NCBI GenBank assembly: GCA_002342545.1
Contig: DDQE01000058.1
Span: forward strand, 1-48,684
Direction: 5' to 3'
Source: Caryophanales bacterium UBA2450
GTDB taxonomy: Bacteria; Bacillota_I; Bacilli_A; RFN20; CAG-826
DNA: 48,684 bases
Part shown: positions 40,741 to 48,610 of the stretch, piece after piece
Position numbering within the stretch: the stretch's first letter is position 1
Layout of the letters: each line of letters begins with the position of its first letter
Notes under the pieces: model-generated
Told to the model about the DNA's origin: nothing
The model's database searches: none
The model's input: the letters and a program-made list of their open reading frames with translations, nothing else
Made by a program: the position numbers and the translations under genes

Positions 40741-42231
40741 ATGAAAAAAGAAGCGTTTGATAATAATAAATATCTGAAGATTCAAAGAGAATCGATTTTA
40801 AAGCGTATTTCCAAATTTGGAGATAAATTATATCTTGAATTTGGAGGAAAACTTTTTGATGATTATCACGCTTCTAGAGTGCTTCCTGGATTTAAGGCTG
40901 ACTCTAAACTTCAAATGTTATTGGGCATTAAAGAAAAAGTAGAGATGGTAGTGGTCGTTAACGCGAACGACATTATCTCTAATAAAGTAAGAAATGATAC
41001 TTTAATTACTTATCAAGAAGAAGTAGAAAGATTAATCGATACTTATAAAGAAGTTGGCTTATATGTTTCTAGCGTTGTCATATCTTTTTATGAAGATAAC
41101 GCTTCTATTAAAACATTTATCAACAAATTAAAACGAAATGATATTAAAGTTTATAAACACTATAAGATTAATGGTTATCCACATGATATTCCTTTAATTG
41201 TCTCTAAAGATGGATTAGGAAAAAATGAATATATTCATACTTCTAAGCCATTAGTAGTAGTGACTGCTCCTGGACCTGGAAGTGGAAAAATGGCGACCTG
41301 TTTATCTCAGCTATATCATGACCATCAAAATGGAATTAATGCAGGATATGCTAAATATGAAACGTTCCCTGTTTGGAATTTAAGTTTAAATCATCCAGTG
41401 AATTTAGCTTATGAAGCTGCGACTATCGATTTAAACGATATAAATATGATCGACCCATTTCATTTAGAAAAATATGGTGTTCCTGCAATTAATTATAATA
41501 GGGATGTAGAAGTATTCCCTTTACTTAAAAATATCTTTGAACAAATTTATGGTAAATCACCTTATTATTCTCCAACTGATATGGGAGTTAATATGGTGGG
41601 CTTTGCTATTAGTGATGATAAAAAAGTCGCTGAAGCGTGCTATAACGAAATTATTAGAAGATATTATCAAACTAAAAAGAATGTTTATTTAGGTAGATTA
41701 AATGAGGACTCTATCGAAAAGATGGAGATCTTAATGAATAAGACTGGCGTTAAAATTAGTGACCGAAAAGTAATTGAGGCTGCTTTAGTTGATGCAAAAA
41801 AGGAAAATGAACCTTCAGTTGCTTTAGAATTACCTAACGGCAAGATTGTTGTAGGCCATCGTTCTGCTTTATTTGGAGCCTGTGCAGCCTGTTTATTAAA
41901 TGCCTTAAAGACTCTTGGTAAGATTGATAAGAAGATGTTCTTATTAATGCCAACGGTTATTGAACCTTTAAAAGAAATGAAAATTAAATATCTGCATCGT
42001 AGTAATTCTAGATTAAGAGCTGAAGAAGTATTACTTGCTCTATCTATTCAATCTAAAACCAACCCTTTAGCGGACCAGGCCTTAAAGCAACTTCCTAAAT
42101 TAGTAGGATGTGAGGCTCACTCCTCTACCTTACTTAGTGAAGTTGATTTATCAACTCTATCTAGATTAGGTATTAGAGTGACTGAAGAACCTATTTCTTA
42201 CAAGAAAAAGTTATATACGAAAAATTCATAA
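40741..42231 (+). CDS. DUF1846 / UPF0371 family protein
   Basis: A 496-residue member of the DUF1846 family, full length by comparison with streptococcal members I recall. Distinctive blocks: KLYLEFGGKLFDDYHASRVLPGF near residue 28, then TAPGPGSGKMATCLSQLYHDH (split, about 175-197), MGVNMVGFAI, and GHRSALFGACAACLLNALK in the C-terminal half. The GPGSGK stretch looks like a nucleotide-binding loop, but the biochemical role is not known to me. Monocistronic, between AbiE and HipBST. Confidence 0.9.
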   Translation: MKKEAFDNNKYLKIQRESILKRISKFGDKLYLEFGGKLFDDYHASRVLPGFKADSKLQMLLGIKEKVEMVVVVNANDIISNKVRNDTLITYQEEVERLIDTYKEVGLYVSSVVISFYEDNASIKTFINKLKRNDIKVYKHYKINGYPHDIPLIVSKDGLGKNEYIHTSKPLVVVTAPGPGSGKMATCLSQLYHDHQNGINAGYAKYETFPVWNLSLNHPVNLAYEAATIDLNDINMIDPFHLEKYGVPAINYNRDVEVFPLLKNIFEQIYGKSPYYSPTDMGVNMVGFAISDDKKVAEACYNEIIRRYYQTKKNVYLGRLNEDSIEKMEILMNKTGVKISDRKVIEAALVDAKKENEPSVALELPNGKIVVGHRSALFGACAACLLNALKTLGKIDKKMFLLMPTVIEPLKEMKIKYLHRSNSRLRAEEVLLALSIQSKTNPLADQALKQLPKLVGCEAHSSTLLSEVDLSTLSRLGIRVTEEPISYKKKLYTKNS

Positions 42232-42232
42232 T

Positions 42233-42332
42233 TATACCCTTTCGGTATTAATTGTTTTTATTTATTTGCAAAATATAACCAATCGGGTATAATATTATTG
42301 AAATACAAATTGATTACACCAGAAAGGGTATA
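42233..42332 (+). promoter_or_regulatory. hip promoter with three HipB-type operators
   Basis: Promoter TTTGCA (42265-42270), 17-base spacer, TATAAT (42288-42293). Three imperfect palindromes fit TATACC-N5-GGTATA: TATACC/GGTATT at 42233-42249, ATAACC/GGTATA at 42275-42291 (overlapping the -10 box) and TACACC/GGTATA at 42315-42332 (six-base centre, overlapping the Shine-Dalgarno GAAAGG). Centres are about 41 bases apart, near four helical turns, so cooperative binding or looping is plausible. Confidence 0.75.
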
Positions 42333-42334
42333 AT

Positions 42335-42544
42335 ATGTGGAACAAAAAGAACAATATTTCTCAGTTTATTAAAGCTAAAAGAAAAAAATATGGTATTACT
42401 CAAAAAAGTTTTGCTATTAAAACCGGACTTGGACTTCGCTTTGTTCGCGAATTAGAACAAGGCAAAGACACTTTAAGAATGGATAAAGTACTTGTTGCTC
42501 TTAATTATTTTGGTGCGACTCTTTCTGTTACTGAACATAAATAA
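42335..42544 (+). CDS. hipB: HipB-like antitoxin/repressor
   Basis: A 69-residue helix-turn-helix protein (XRE type, residues about 9-45: SQFIKAKRKKYGITQKSFAIKTGLGLRFVRELEQGK, split), followed by LNYFGATLSVTE, the C-terminal strand typical of HipB. It should bind the operators upstream and repress the operon. First gene of a hipB-hipS-hipT arrangement; two bases separate its stop from the next ATG. A GAAAGG Shine-Dalgarno overlaps operator 3. Confidence 0.88.
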   Translation: MWNKKNNISQFIKAKRKKYGITQKSFAIKTGLGLRFVRELEQGKDTLRMDKVLVALNYFGATLSVTEHK

Positions 42545-42546
42545 CC

Positions 42547-42879
42547 ATGGATGAATTAGATTTAAAAATTGGTTTTGTTTATTATAACAATCTATTAGCT
42601 GGGATAATTTATGAGGATAACGAGGGCTATGTTTTTCAATATGATGAACAATATCTTTTGTCTAACAATAAGCCTATTTCTCTTACTCTTCCTTTAAGCA
42701 ATAAAGAATATCATTCAAAAATTTTATTTCCTTTTTTTGATGGACTAATTCCTGAAGGTTGGCTATTAAAAATTGCTTTAGAACAATATGATCTCAAGAC
42801 TCGCGATAGATTTAAATTGCTTCTTTTGACTTGTGAAGATTGTGTAGGAGCGGTTTCTATCAGAAGGAGTAAATTATAA
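42547..42879 (+). CDS. hipS: HipS-like protein (HipA N-subdomain as a separate gene)
   Basis: A 110-residue protein matching only the N-terminal subdomain of HipA: GIIYEDNEGYVFQYD (19-33), ISLTLPLSNKEY (44-55), FPFFDGLIPEGW (61-72) and CVGAVSI (99-105). In the tripartite HipBST systems described from E. coli and Legionella, the small HipS acts as the antitoxin and HipB mainly boosts it. Its TAA overlaps the hipT ATG (TAATG). A split by frameshift is unlikely, because the second gene has its own start and its own family-specific N terminus. Confidence 0.85.
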   Translation: MDELDLKIGFVYYNNLLAGIIYEDNEGYVFQYDEQYLLSNNKPISLTLPLSNKEYHSKILFPFFDGLIPEGWLLKIALEQYDLKTRDRFKLLLLTCEDCVGAVSIRRSKL

Positions 42880-43814
42880 TGAAGGTCAATCAATGCTTAT
42901 ATTGTGGAAAGCCATTAGAAACTGACAATATTTCTACATGGCATACAAAATGTATAAAAAAATTTTTTGGCCACACCTTCTTACCTGAAATTGATATTGA
43001 TACAATTAAAAACGATTTAAACGAAAAAGCACAAGAGATGTTGGAATCAGGAGAAAGTGTCACTGGTGTTCAACAAAAATTATCCTTAGGACTTTCTGGA
43101 GATGGCAAAAAATTAACTATTTTTGATTATCCTTTAGGATATATTTTAAAGCCAGAAGGTATTGGTTTAACTAATTATGCGCGTGCTGAACAACTCGTTA
43201 TGTCGATGGCGAACGCTATTGGAATTAAAACCCCTGAGCACGGATTGCTTATCTTAAAGGATGGTACATATGCATATATTACTAAAAGGTTTGATCGCTC
43301 TGGCAAAGATAAAATACACGTCGAAGACTTTTGTCAATTATCTGATAAGCCATCTGAATATAAATATGTTGGCTCTTATGAAAAAGGAGGCAAAATAATA
43401 GAACAATTTGCTTCAAAGCCTAGTAAAGATTTGGCCGATTATTTCACTTTAATTATCTTTAATTTTATTTCTTGCAACTCGGATATGCATCTTAAGAATT
43501 TCAGCCTTGTAGAAAGCGATGAAATATATTTTTCACCTGCTTATGACTTATTGCCTGTGAATATTGTTTTTCCAGATGATAAAGATGAAACTGCCTTGAC
43601 TGTAAATGGTAAAAAAAGAAATATAACCAAGAAGGACTTTATCAAATTTGGTTTAAATATTGGACTACCAGAAAATGCTTGCAAGAAAATTATTGCTTAT
43701 GCAATTTCGTTTAAAGACACTTTTATTGAAATGATTGAAAATAGTTTGCTTGATGTCGATTATAAAGATAAGTTTATAATTGAGTTATGCAATAGAATAA
43801 ATCGTATTTCTTAG
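42879..43814 (+). CDS. hipT: HipT-like serine/threonine kinase toxin
   Basis: A 311-residue HipA-fold kinase lacking the N subdomain, hence HipT. A small zinc-binding-like start (C6, C9, H22, C25) precedes the Gly-rich loop ESVTGVQQKLSL (59-70), whose S60 and T62 match the autophosphorylated serines of E. coli HipT. K91 in ILKP binds ATP, D202 and N207 in NSDMHLKNFS are catalytic, and D223 in YDLLP binds metal. E. coli HipT phosphorylates tryptophanyl-tRNA synthetase; the target here is not known. The module ends just before the Mn riboswitch; no terminator is evident between them. Confidence 0.88.
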   Translation: MKVNQCLYCGKPLETDNISTWHTKCIKKFFGHTFLPEIDIDTIKNDLNEKAQEMLESGESVTGVQQKLSLGLSGDGKKLTIFDYPLGYILKPEGIGLTNYARAEQLVMSMANAIGIKTPEHGLLILKDGTYAYITKRFDRSGKDKIHVEDFCQLSDKPSEYKYVGSYEKGGKIIEQFASKPSKDLADYFTLIIFNFISCNSDMHLKNFSLVESDEIYFSPAYDLLPVNIVFPDDKDETALTVNGKKRNITKKDFIKFGLNIGLPENACKKIIAYAISFKDTFIEMIENSLLDVDYKDKFIIELCNRINRIS

Positions 43815-43844
43815 TTATTAATAATTTGATACAATAATTTTATT

Positions 43845-43931
43845 CCAATAGGGGAGTAGTAAATCTATGAATTCGTCAACACGACTAGGAATAGTCCGGA
43901 TCATAGACCGATTAGGAACAAGACCTTTGAG
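43845..43931 (+). ncRNA. yybP-ykoY manganese riboswitch
   Basis: The sequence has the diagnostic blocks GGGGAGTAG (43851-43859) and AAGACCTTTG (43920-43929), which bring the two Mn-binding loops together, joined by stems with CGTCAACACG between them. A TACAAT -10 box at 43830-43835 would start the RNA just upstream. The known family senses Mn2+ and turns on exporters, and the gene downstream is a P-type ATPase. The Shine-Dalgarno CGGAGG lies about 16 bases beyond the aptamer; no clear terminator is present, so control may be translational. Confidence 0.85.
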
Positions 43932-43956
43932 AAAATAATATTTTTTCGGAGGCATT

Positions 43957-46722
43957 ATGGAAGAAATAAAAAACACTCAATTTGAAACGAAAACCGATAA
44001 GGAGACCGTTTCTTTTTTATTGTCCGATAGTGAAAAAGGATTATCTGAAGCTGAAGCGAAAGCTAGATTAGAAAAATATGGACCTAACAAATTAGAAGAA
44101 AAGAAAAAGAAATCTTGGGTTCGTATTTTCTTTGAACAAATGGCTAATCCAATGATTTATGTTCTTTTTGCTGCGGTCGCAATTACTTTAGGTATTTCGA
44201 TTTATGAAACTATTAAGGCAGGTCACTTTGATTTTCTTAATATTGGTGACTGGCCAGATATCATTATCATTTTAGCGGTTATTATTCTTAACTCTATTAT
44301 TGGTACTGTTCAAGAAATTAAAGCTCAAACCTCTTTAGAGGCATTAAAACAATTATCTTCTCCTGAATCAACAGTTATTAGAGACGGAAAAAGATTTAAA
44401 ATCAAATCTTCTGAATTAGTAATTGGCGATATTGTGGTTCTAGAAGAAGGAGACACAATTGGTGCAGATTTAAGATTAATTGAAGCCATTAATTTAAAGT
44501 GTGATGAATCTTCTCTAACTGGAGAAAGTGTACCAGTAGAAAAAGATGCATCTATCACTTTTAGTGATAGTGTTGCTATTGGAGATAGAGTTAATATGGC
44601 CTACATGTCTACCCCAGTTAGTTATGGTAGAGGCAAAGGTATTGTAGTAGGTACTGGCATGGATACCGAAATTGGTAAGATTGCTAAAGCTCTTGATAAT
44701 GAAGAAAATGAAGATACCCCACTACAAAAAGTATTAAACAAATTATCTAAATTCTTAGGTATTTTAACTTTAGTTATTGTCGTTGCAGTTTTGGTAGTTT
44801 TAATTATTTGGATGTGTGTTAGAGGTAACGCCAGCAGTGTTGACCATTGGATAGAAGCAGTTTTAGATTCTATTGCTTTAGCAGTTGCGGCAATCCCGGA
44901 AGGTTTAGCAGCAGTTGTTACTATTGTTTTATCTATCGGTGTACAAAGAATGGTGAAAGTAAACACTATTGTGAAGAAATTACCTTCTGTGGAAACTTTA
45001 GGCGCTGTTTCTGTTGTGTGTAGCGATAAAACTGGTACCTTAACTCAAAACAAGATGACTGTATTAGAAGCCTATGTAGATAACACATTCTATAAAAGAG
45101 AAGACTTTAAAAAAGACCATGAAAATAAAGATTTAGAGTTACTCGCTACCGGGATGTCACTTTGTAGTAATGCGACAGTAGATGAAGGATTATATGGTGA
45201 TCCAACTGAAATAGCTCTAGTAGTGTTCGCTAATGATTTTGATTTACATAAAAAAGATTTAGAAACTAAACACCCAAGAGTGGACGAACTTCCATTTGAC
45301 TCAGTAAGAAAAATGATGTCCACTAAACATACTTGGGATAATGAAAATATTATCTTTACTAAAGGTGCTCTAGATTCTATTTTAGCTAATACTTCCTATA
45401 TTTTAGAAAATGGCAAAGAAAGAAAAATTACTCAAAAAGACATTGATAGAATTTATGAAGTTAATACCGAGTTCTCTCTTAAGGCATTACGTGTTTTAGC
45501 TCTGTCTTATTCTAAAGCAGATAAGATTAGTGAAAAAGAATTAGTCTTTGTTGGATTAGTCGCTATGATTGACCCTGCTAGACCAGAAGCTAAACCTGCA
45601 GTTGCTAAATTTAAGAGTGCGGGTATTACCACAATTATGATTACTGGTGACCATAAAGATACCGCTTTTGCAATTGCTAAAGAGTTAGGAATTGCTAGCG
45701 ATATTTCTGAGTGTGTCATGGGCAAAGAAATTGACAATTTGAGCGAAAAAGAACTGCAAAACCTCGTTAAAAAGGTCAGAGTCTTTGCTCGAGTATCTCC
45801 TGAAAATAAGGTGGCGATCGTTAAAGCATTTAAAGCTAACGGACATATTTGTGCAATGACTGGAGACGGTGTTAATGACGCACCAAGCTTAAAGGCTGCG
45901 GATATTGGTATTGCTATGGGTATTACTGGTACTGATGTTGCTAAAGGTGCCGCGGATATGGTGCTTGCAGATGATAATTTTGCTTCCATTGAAAAAGCGG
46001 TTGAAGAAGGTAGAGGCATCTTCACTAATATTAAGAAAACCATCATCTTCTTACTCTCTAGTAATATTGCTGAAGTATTAGTAATGTTCTTTATTATCTT
46101 AATTGGATTTGAGACACCATTTATTGCTATTCACTTACTTTGGATTAATTTAATTACTGATAGTCTTCCTGCAATTGCTTTAGGCATGGATCCTAAAGAT
46201 AAAGGCATTATGAATGAAAAACCTCGTAATCCTAACGAAACTATATTTGCTCATGGTGGATTAAGAGATACATTAATGCATGGTGCATTTATTACCATTG
46301 CAGTTATTATCGCTTATCTAAGTGCGTTCTGGATTAACGGCATTACTACTTATGAAACCATTGCTCATATCGGGGCAAAAGGTACAGAATTCTATAGACC
46401 TGATGTTTTAGCTCAAGCGCAAACTATGGCCTTTACCGCTTTAGGATTTGCTGAACTTGTCCATATGGTTTGTATGAGTAGTACTGAACATAGTGCCTTT
46501 AAAGTATTTAGAAATAAAAACTACATGATGCTTTTAGCGTTTGTATTAGGAATTGGTTTACAATTCTTTGTAGTTTTGACTCCTGGTGTACAAGATGTCT
46601 TTAAAACTTCTTCTCTAGGATGGCAAGAATGGTTAATTACCGCTGGAGCAGCTTTTGTCCCTCTAGTTGCTCACGAAATTGAAGTGTTAATAAAACATCT
46701 TTATCGTCATAGAAAAAAATAA
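43957..46722 (+). CDS. P-type cation ATPase (P2A, Ca2+/Mn2+ type)
   Basis: A 921-residue P2A-type ATPase. Motifs: TGES (188-191, actuator), PEGL (314-317, TM4), phosphorylation site DKTGTLT with D357, TGDGVND (635-641) and about ten membrane helices. Residues equivalent to the SERCA Ca sites are present in TM4 (E315), TM5 (N703, E706) and TM6 (N731, T734, D735), so both Ca sites look complete. The manganese riboswitch in front, however, argues for Mn2+ export or dual use, as for the riboswitch-linked ATPase of Lactococcus. CGGAGG precedes the ATG. Confidence 0.94.
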   Translation: MEEIKNTQFETKTDKETVSFLLSDSEKGLSEAEAKARLEKYGPNKLEEKKKKSWVRIFFEQMANPMIYVLFAAVAITLGISIYETIKAGHFDFLNIGDWPDIIIILAVIILNSIIGTVQEIKAQTSLEALKQLSSPESTVIRDGKRFKIKSSELVIGDIVVLEEGDTIGADLRLIEAINLKCDESSLTGESVPVEKDASITFSDSVAIGDRVNMAYMSTPVSYGRGKGIVVGTGMDTEIGKIAKALDNEENEDTPLQKVLNKLSKFLGILTLVIVVAVLVVLIIWMCVRGNASSVDHWIEAVLDSIALAVAAIPEGLAAVVTIVLSIGVQRMVKVNTIVKKLPSVETLGAVSVVCSDKTGTLTQNKMTVLEAYVDNTFYKREDFKKDHENKDLELLATGMSLCSNATVDEGLYGDPTEIALVVFANDFDLHKKDLETKHPRVDELPFDSVRKMMSTKHTWDNENIIFTKGALDSILANTSYILENGKERKITQKDIDRIYEVNTEFSLKALRVLALSYSKADKISEKELVFVGLVAMIDPARPEAKPAVAKFKSAGITTIMITGDHKDTAFAIAKELGIASDISECVMGKEIDNLSEKELQNLVKKVRVFARVSPENKVAIVKAFKANGHICAMTGDGVNDAPSLKAADIGIAMGITGTDVAKGAADMVLADDNFASIEKAVEEGRGIFTNIKKTIIFLLSSNIAEVLVMFFIILIGFETPFIAIHLLWINLITDSLPAIALGMDPKDKGIMNEKPRNPNETIFAHGGLRDTLMHGAFITIAVIIAYLSAFWINGITTYETIAHIGAKGTEFYRPDVLAQAQTMAFTALGFAELVHMVCMSSTEHSAFKVFRNKNYMMLLAFVLGIGLQFFVVLTPGVQDVFKTSSLGWQEWLITAGAAFVPLVAHEIEVLIKHLYRHRKK

Positions 46723-46792
46723 TTTGATATAATACGAAGGATTTGAACATATTTAATGTCTTGTTTAGATAGAAAGGGAATTTACGATTATT

Positions 46793-47920
46793 ATGGAAAT
46801 TGATAAGAATAAACTTAATGTTATAACCTTTTATCTTCCTCAATACCACGAAATACCAGAAAACAATGCCGCATTCGGGAAAGGGTTTACAGAATGGACC
46901 AATGTCAGAAAAGCTAAACCTTTATTTGAGGGTCACAGACAACCAAGAGTACCAAAAGATAACAATTATTATTGCCTTCTAGATAACGGCAAGACCATGG
47001 AAGAACAAGCAAAGTTAGCAAAAGCTAATGGTATAACTGGCTTTTGCTACTATCACTATTATTTTGCCCATGGGAAAAAGCTTTTAGAAAAACCATTAGA
47101 AGAAATGCTTGCTAATAAAAAAATTGATATTCCATTTTGTTTATGTTGGGCAAATGAAAATTGGACCAATAAATGGGACGGAGGAGATAACGGAGTTATT
47201 GCTTATCAAGAGTATGACAAGTTAGAAGATATTGAAGAGCATGTTAAATATATATGCGAATTTATGAAAGATGATAGATATATGACTCTTGATGGTAAAC
47301 CATTATTTGTTTTATATCGACCTGATCTTATTCCTCATCTAAAAAAATATATCGCGGAAATGAAAAGATGCTTTACAAAATATGGATTTGGTAATGTTCT
47401 CTTTTTCATTCAGCAGCCATTTTATTATTTTGAAAAGAAGAACTTAAAACTATTTGATTATTATATTGAATATGAGCCTAGCTACTCTATTATCGAAGAG
47501 TTACATGAAAGTAAATCTTTAAAAAGATTTATTAAGAAGGTATTGATTAAATTGCACTTTAAACGATTCTTAGATAAAAAGCAGGACAAGAATAGGAAAT
47601 TGACTATTAGAGATTATGACAAAGATTGGAATAGGATTTTAAATAGAAAGATCAATTCCAAACAACTGGTTTCTGGCGGATTTATTGATTTTGATAACAC
47701 TCCAAGAGTAAAAACTGGCGTTATGTATAAAGGCGCTAATCCTGAAAAGTTTGATTTGTATTTTGGCCAATTATGTGAGAAAACATTAAAAGAGTATTCG
47801 CTCCCAATTATCTTTTTAATGGCGTGGAATGAATGGGGTGAAGGATGTTATCTTGAGCCAGATGAAGATTATGATACAGCGTATCTAAGTAGCATTAAGA
47901 AATACGTTACAAAAAAATAA
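46793..47920 (+). CDS. WbsX-like glycan-processing protein (GH99-related)
   Basis: A 375-residue protein of the Glyco_tran_WbsX family, found in polysaccharide loci and related in fold to GH99 endo-mannosidases. Clear blocks are FYLPQYHEIPENNAAFGKGF (13-32) with EWTNV following, GFCYYHYYF (83-91), CLCWANENWTNKWDG (116-130) and MAWNEWGEGCYLEPD near 343-357. The carboxylates in NENW and NEWGEG probably act in catalysis. It stands alone, without other capsule genes. AAAGGGA precedes the ATG. TATAAT at 46728-46733 may be its promoter, though I see no good -35 box. Confidence 0.88.
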   Translation: MEIDKNKLNVITFYLPQYHEIPENNAAFGKGFTEWTNVRKAKPLFEGHRQPRVPKDNNYYCLLDNGKTMEEQAKLAKANGITGFCYYHYYFAHGKKLLEKPLEEMLANKKIDIPFCLCWANENWTNKWDGGDNGVIAYQEYDKLEDIEEHVKYICEFMKDDRYMTLDGKPLFVLYRPDLIPHLKKYIAEMKRCFTKYGFGNVLFFIQQPFYYFEKKNLKLFDYYIEYEPSYSIIEELHESKSLKRFIKKVLIKLHFKRFLDKKQDKNRKLTIRDYDKDWNRILNRKINSKQLVSGGFIDFDNTPRVKTGVMYKGANPEKFDLYFGQLCEKTLKEYSLPIIFLMAWNEWGEGCYLEPDEDYDTAYLSSIKKYVTKK

Positions 47921-47945
47921 TATTTCGTCCTATTTATCTATAAAT

Positions 47946-47975
47946 AACCGGCTATTCAAAAGTAGTCGGTTTTTT
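47946..47975 (+). terminator. terminator after the WbsX-like gene
   Basis: Nine-pair stem (47946-47954 with 47963-47971, one G-T pair), loop of eight, then a T run to 47975. Confidence 0.88.
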
Positions 47976-48020
47976 ACTTGATTTGAATAATCAAATAATA
48001 TATCATTTATTTCGCTAGTT

Positions 48021-48096
48021 GGTCCCTTAGCTCAGCTGGTAGAGCAACTGACTCTTAATCAGTGGGTCAAAGGTTCGAATCCTTTAGGGATCACCA
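48021..48096 (+). tRNA. tRNA-Lys (anticodon CTT)
   Basis: A 76-base cloverleaf: acceptor GGTCCCT pairs with AGGGATC, the D arm contains AGCTCAGCTGGTAGAGC, the anticodon stem ACTGA/TCAGT holds loop CTCTTAA with CTT at 48054-48056, the T arm carries GGTTCGAATCC, and the 3' CCA is encoded. It decodes AAG. Confidence 0.97.
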
Positions 48097-48108
48097 GTTA
48101 ACAAGTAG

Positions 48109-48130
48109 AGCCTCGAGAAATCGGGGCTTT
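48109..48130 (+). terminator. hairpin after tRNA-Lys, weak terminator
   Basis: AGCCTCGA (48109-48116) pairs with TCGGGGCT (48121-48128, one G-T pair) around a GAAA tetraloop; only three T follow, so termination may be partial. Confidence 0.6.
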
Positions 48131-48156
48131 ATATCTCAAATAGGAGGAATACATTC

Positions 48157-48579
48157 ATGCTTATTGATGAAATCAAATCTGCAAATATAGAAGCCATGAA
48201 AGCTAGAGATAATACCTCTAGAGCAGTCTTATCCATTGTCTTAACAAAATATAAACTCCAAGAAGTGGAATTAAAAAGTCAGGGCAAGGAAATTGGCGAC
48301 GCTGAATTATTATCAATTATTCAAAAAGTCATTAAAGAACTTGAAGATGAAAAAGCTGGCTATCTCAAAGTTAACAACCAAGAAAGAGCAGATAATGTCT
48401 CAAAACAAATGGAAGTTATTTCTTCTTATCTTCCAAAACAATTAAGTGAAGAAGAGATTAAAAAGATTATAGATTCCTTAGAAGACAAGAGTGTTCCTAG
48501 CGTCATGAAACATTTTAAGATGAATTACGCCGGTCAAGTTGATATGTCTCTTGTAAATAGAGTCCTTCGTAGTTTATAA
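48157..48579 (+). CDS. yqeY: GatB/YqeY domain protein
   Basis: A 140-residue single-domain YqeY protein, related to the tRNA-binding tail of GatB, the amidotransferase subunit that makes Gln-tRNA and Asn-tRNA. Conserved features: MLIDEIKSANIEAMKARD, the helix with IQKVIKELEDEKAGYLKV, SSYLPKQLSEEEI and the end YAGQVDMSLVNRVLRSL (GxxDMxxVxxxVkxxL pattern). It may bind tRNA without catalysis. It lies between two tRNA genes; AGGAGG precedes the ATG. Confidence 0.9.
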   Translation: MLIDEIKSANIEAMKARDNTSRAVLSIVLTKYKLQEVELKSQGKEIGDAELLSIIQKVIKELEDEKAGYLKVNNQERADNVSKQMEVISSYLPKQLSEEEIKKIIDSLEDKSVPSVMKHFKMNYAGQVDMSLVNRVLRSL

Positions 48580-48582
48580 TCT

Positions 48583-48609
48583 TTAAGCGGTGAACGTTCA
48601 CCTGCTTAA
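48583..48609 (+). other. hairpin between yqeY and tRNA-Trp
   Basis: TTAAGC with GCTTAA and GGTGA with TCACC form a strong stem around ACGT, with one bulged T. It ends one base before the tRNA and has no T run, so it may be a processing signal for the tRNA precursor rather than a terminator. Confidence 0.4.
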
Positions 48610-48610
48610 T

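Noticed and set aside
42335..43814. HipA gene broken into two by a frameshift
   Set aside because: The two parts have separate coupled starts, lengths and N termini that match HipS and HipT, so the split is a family feature.
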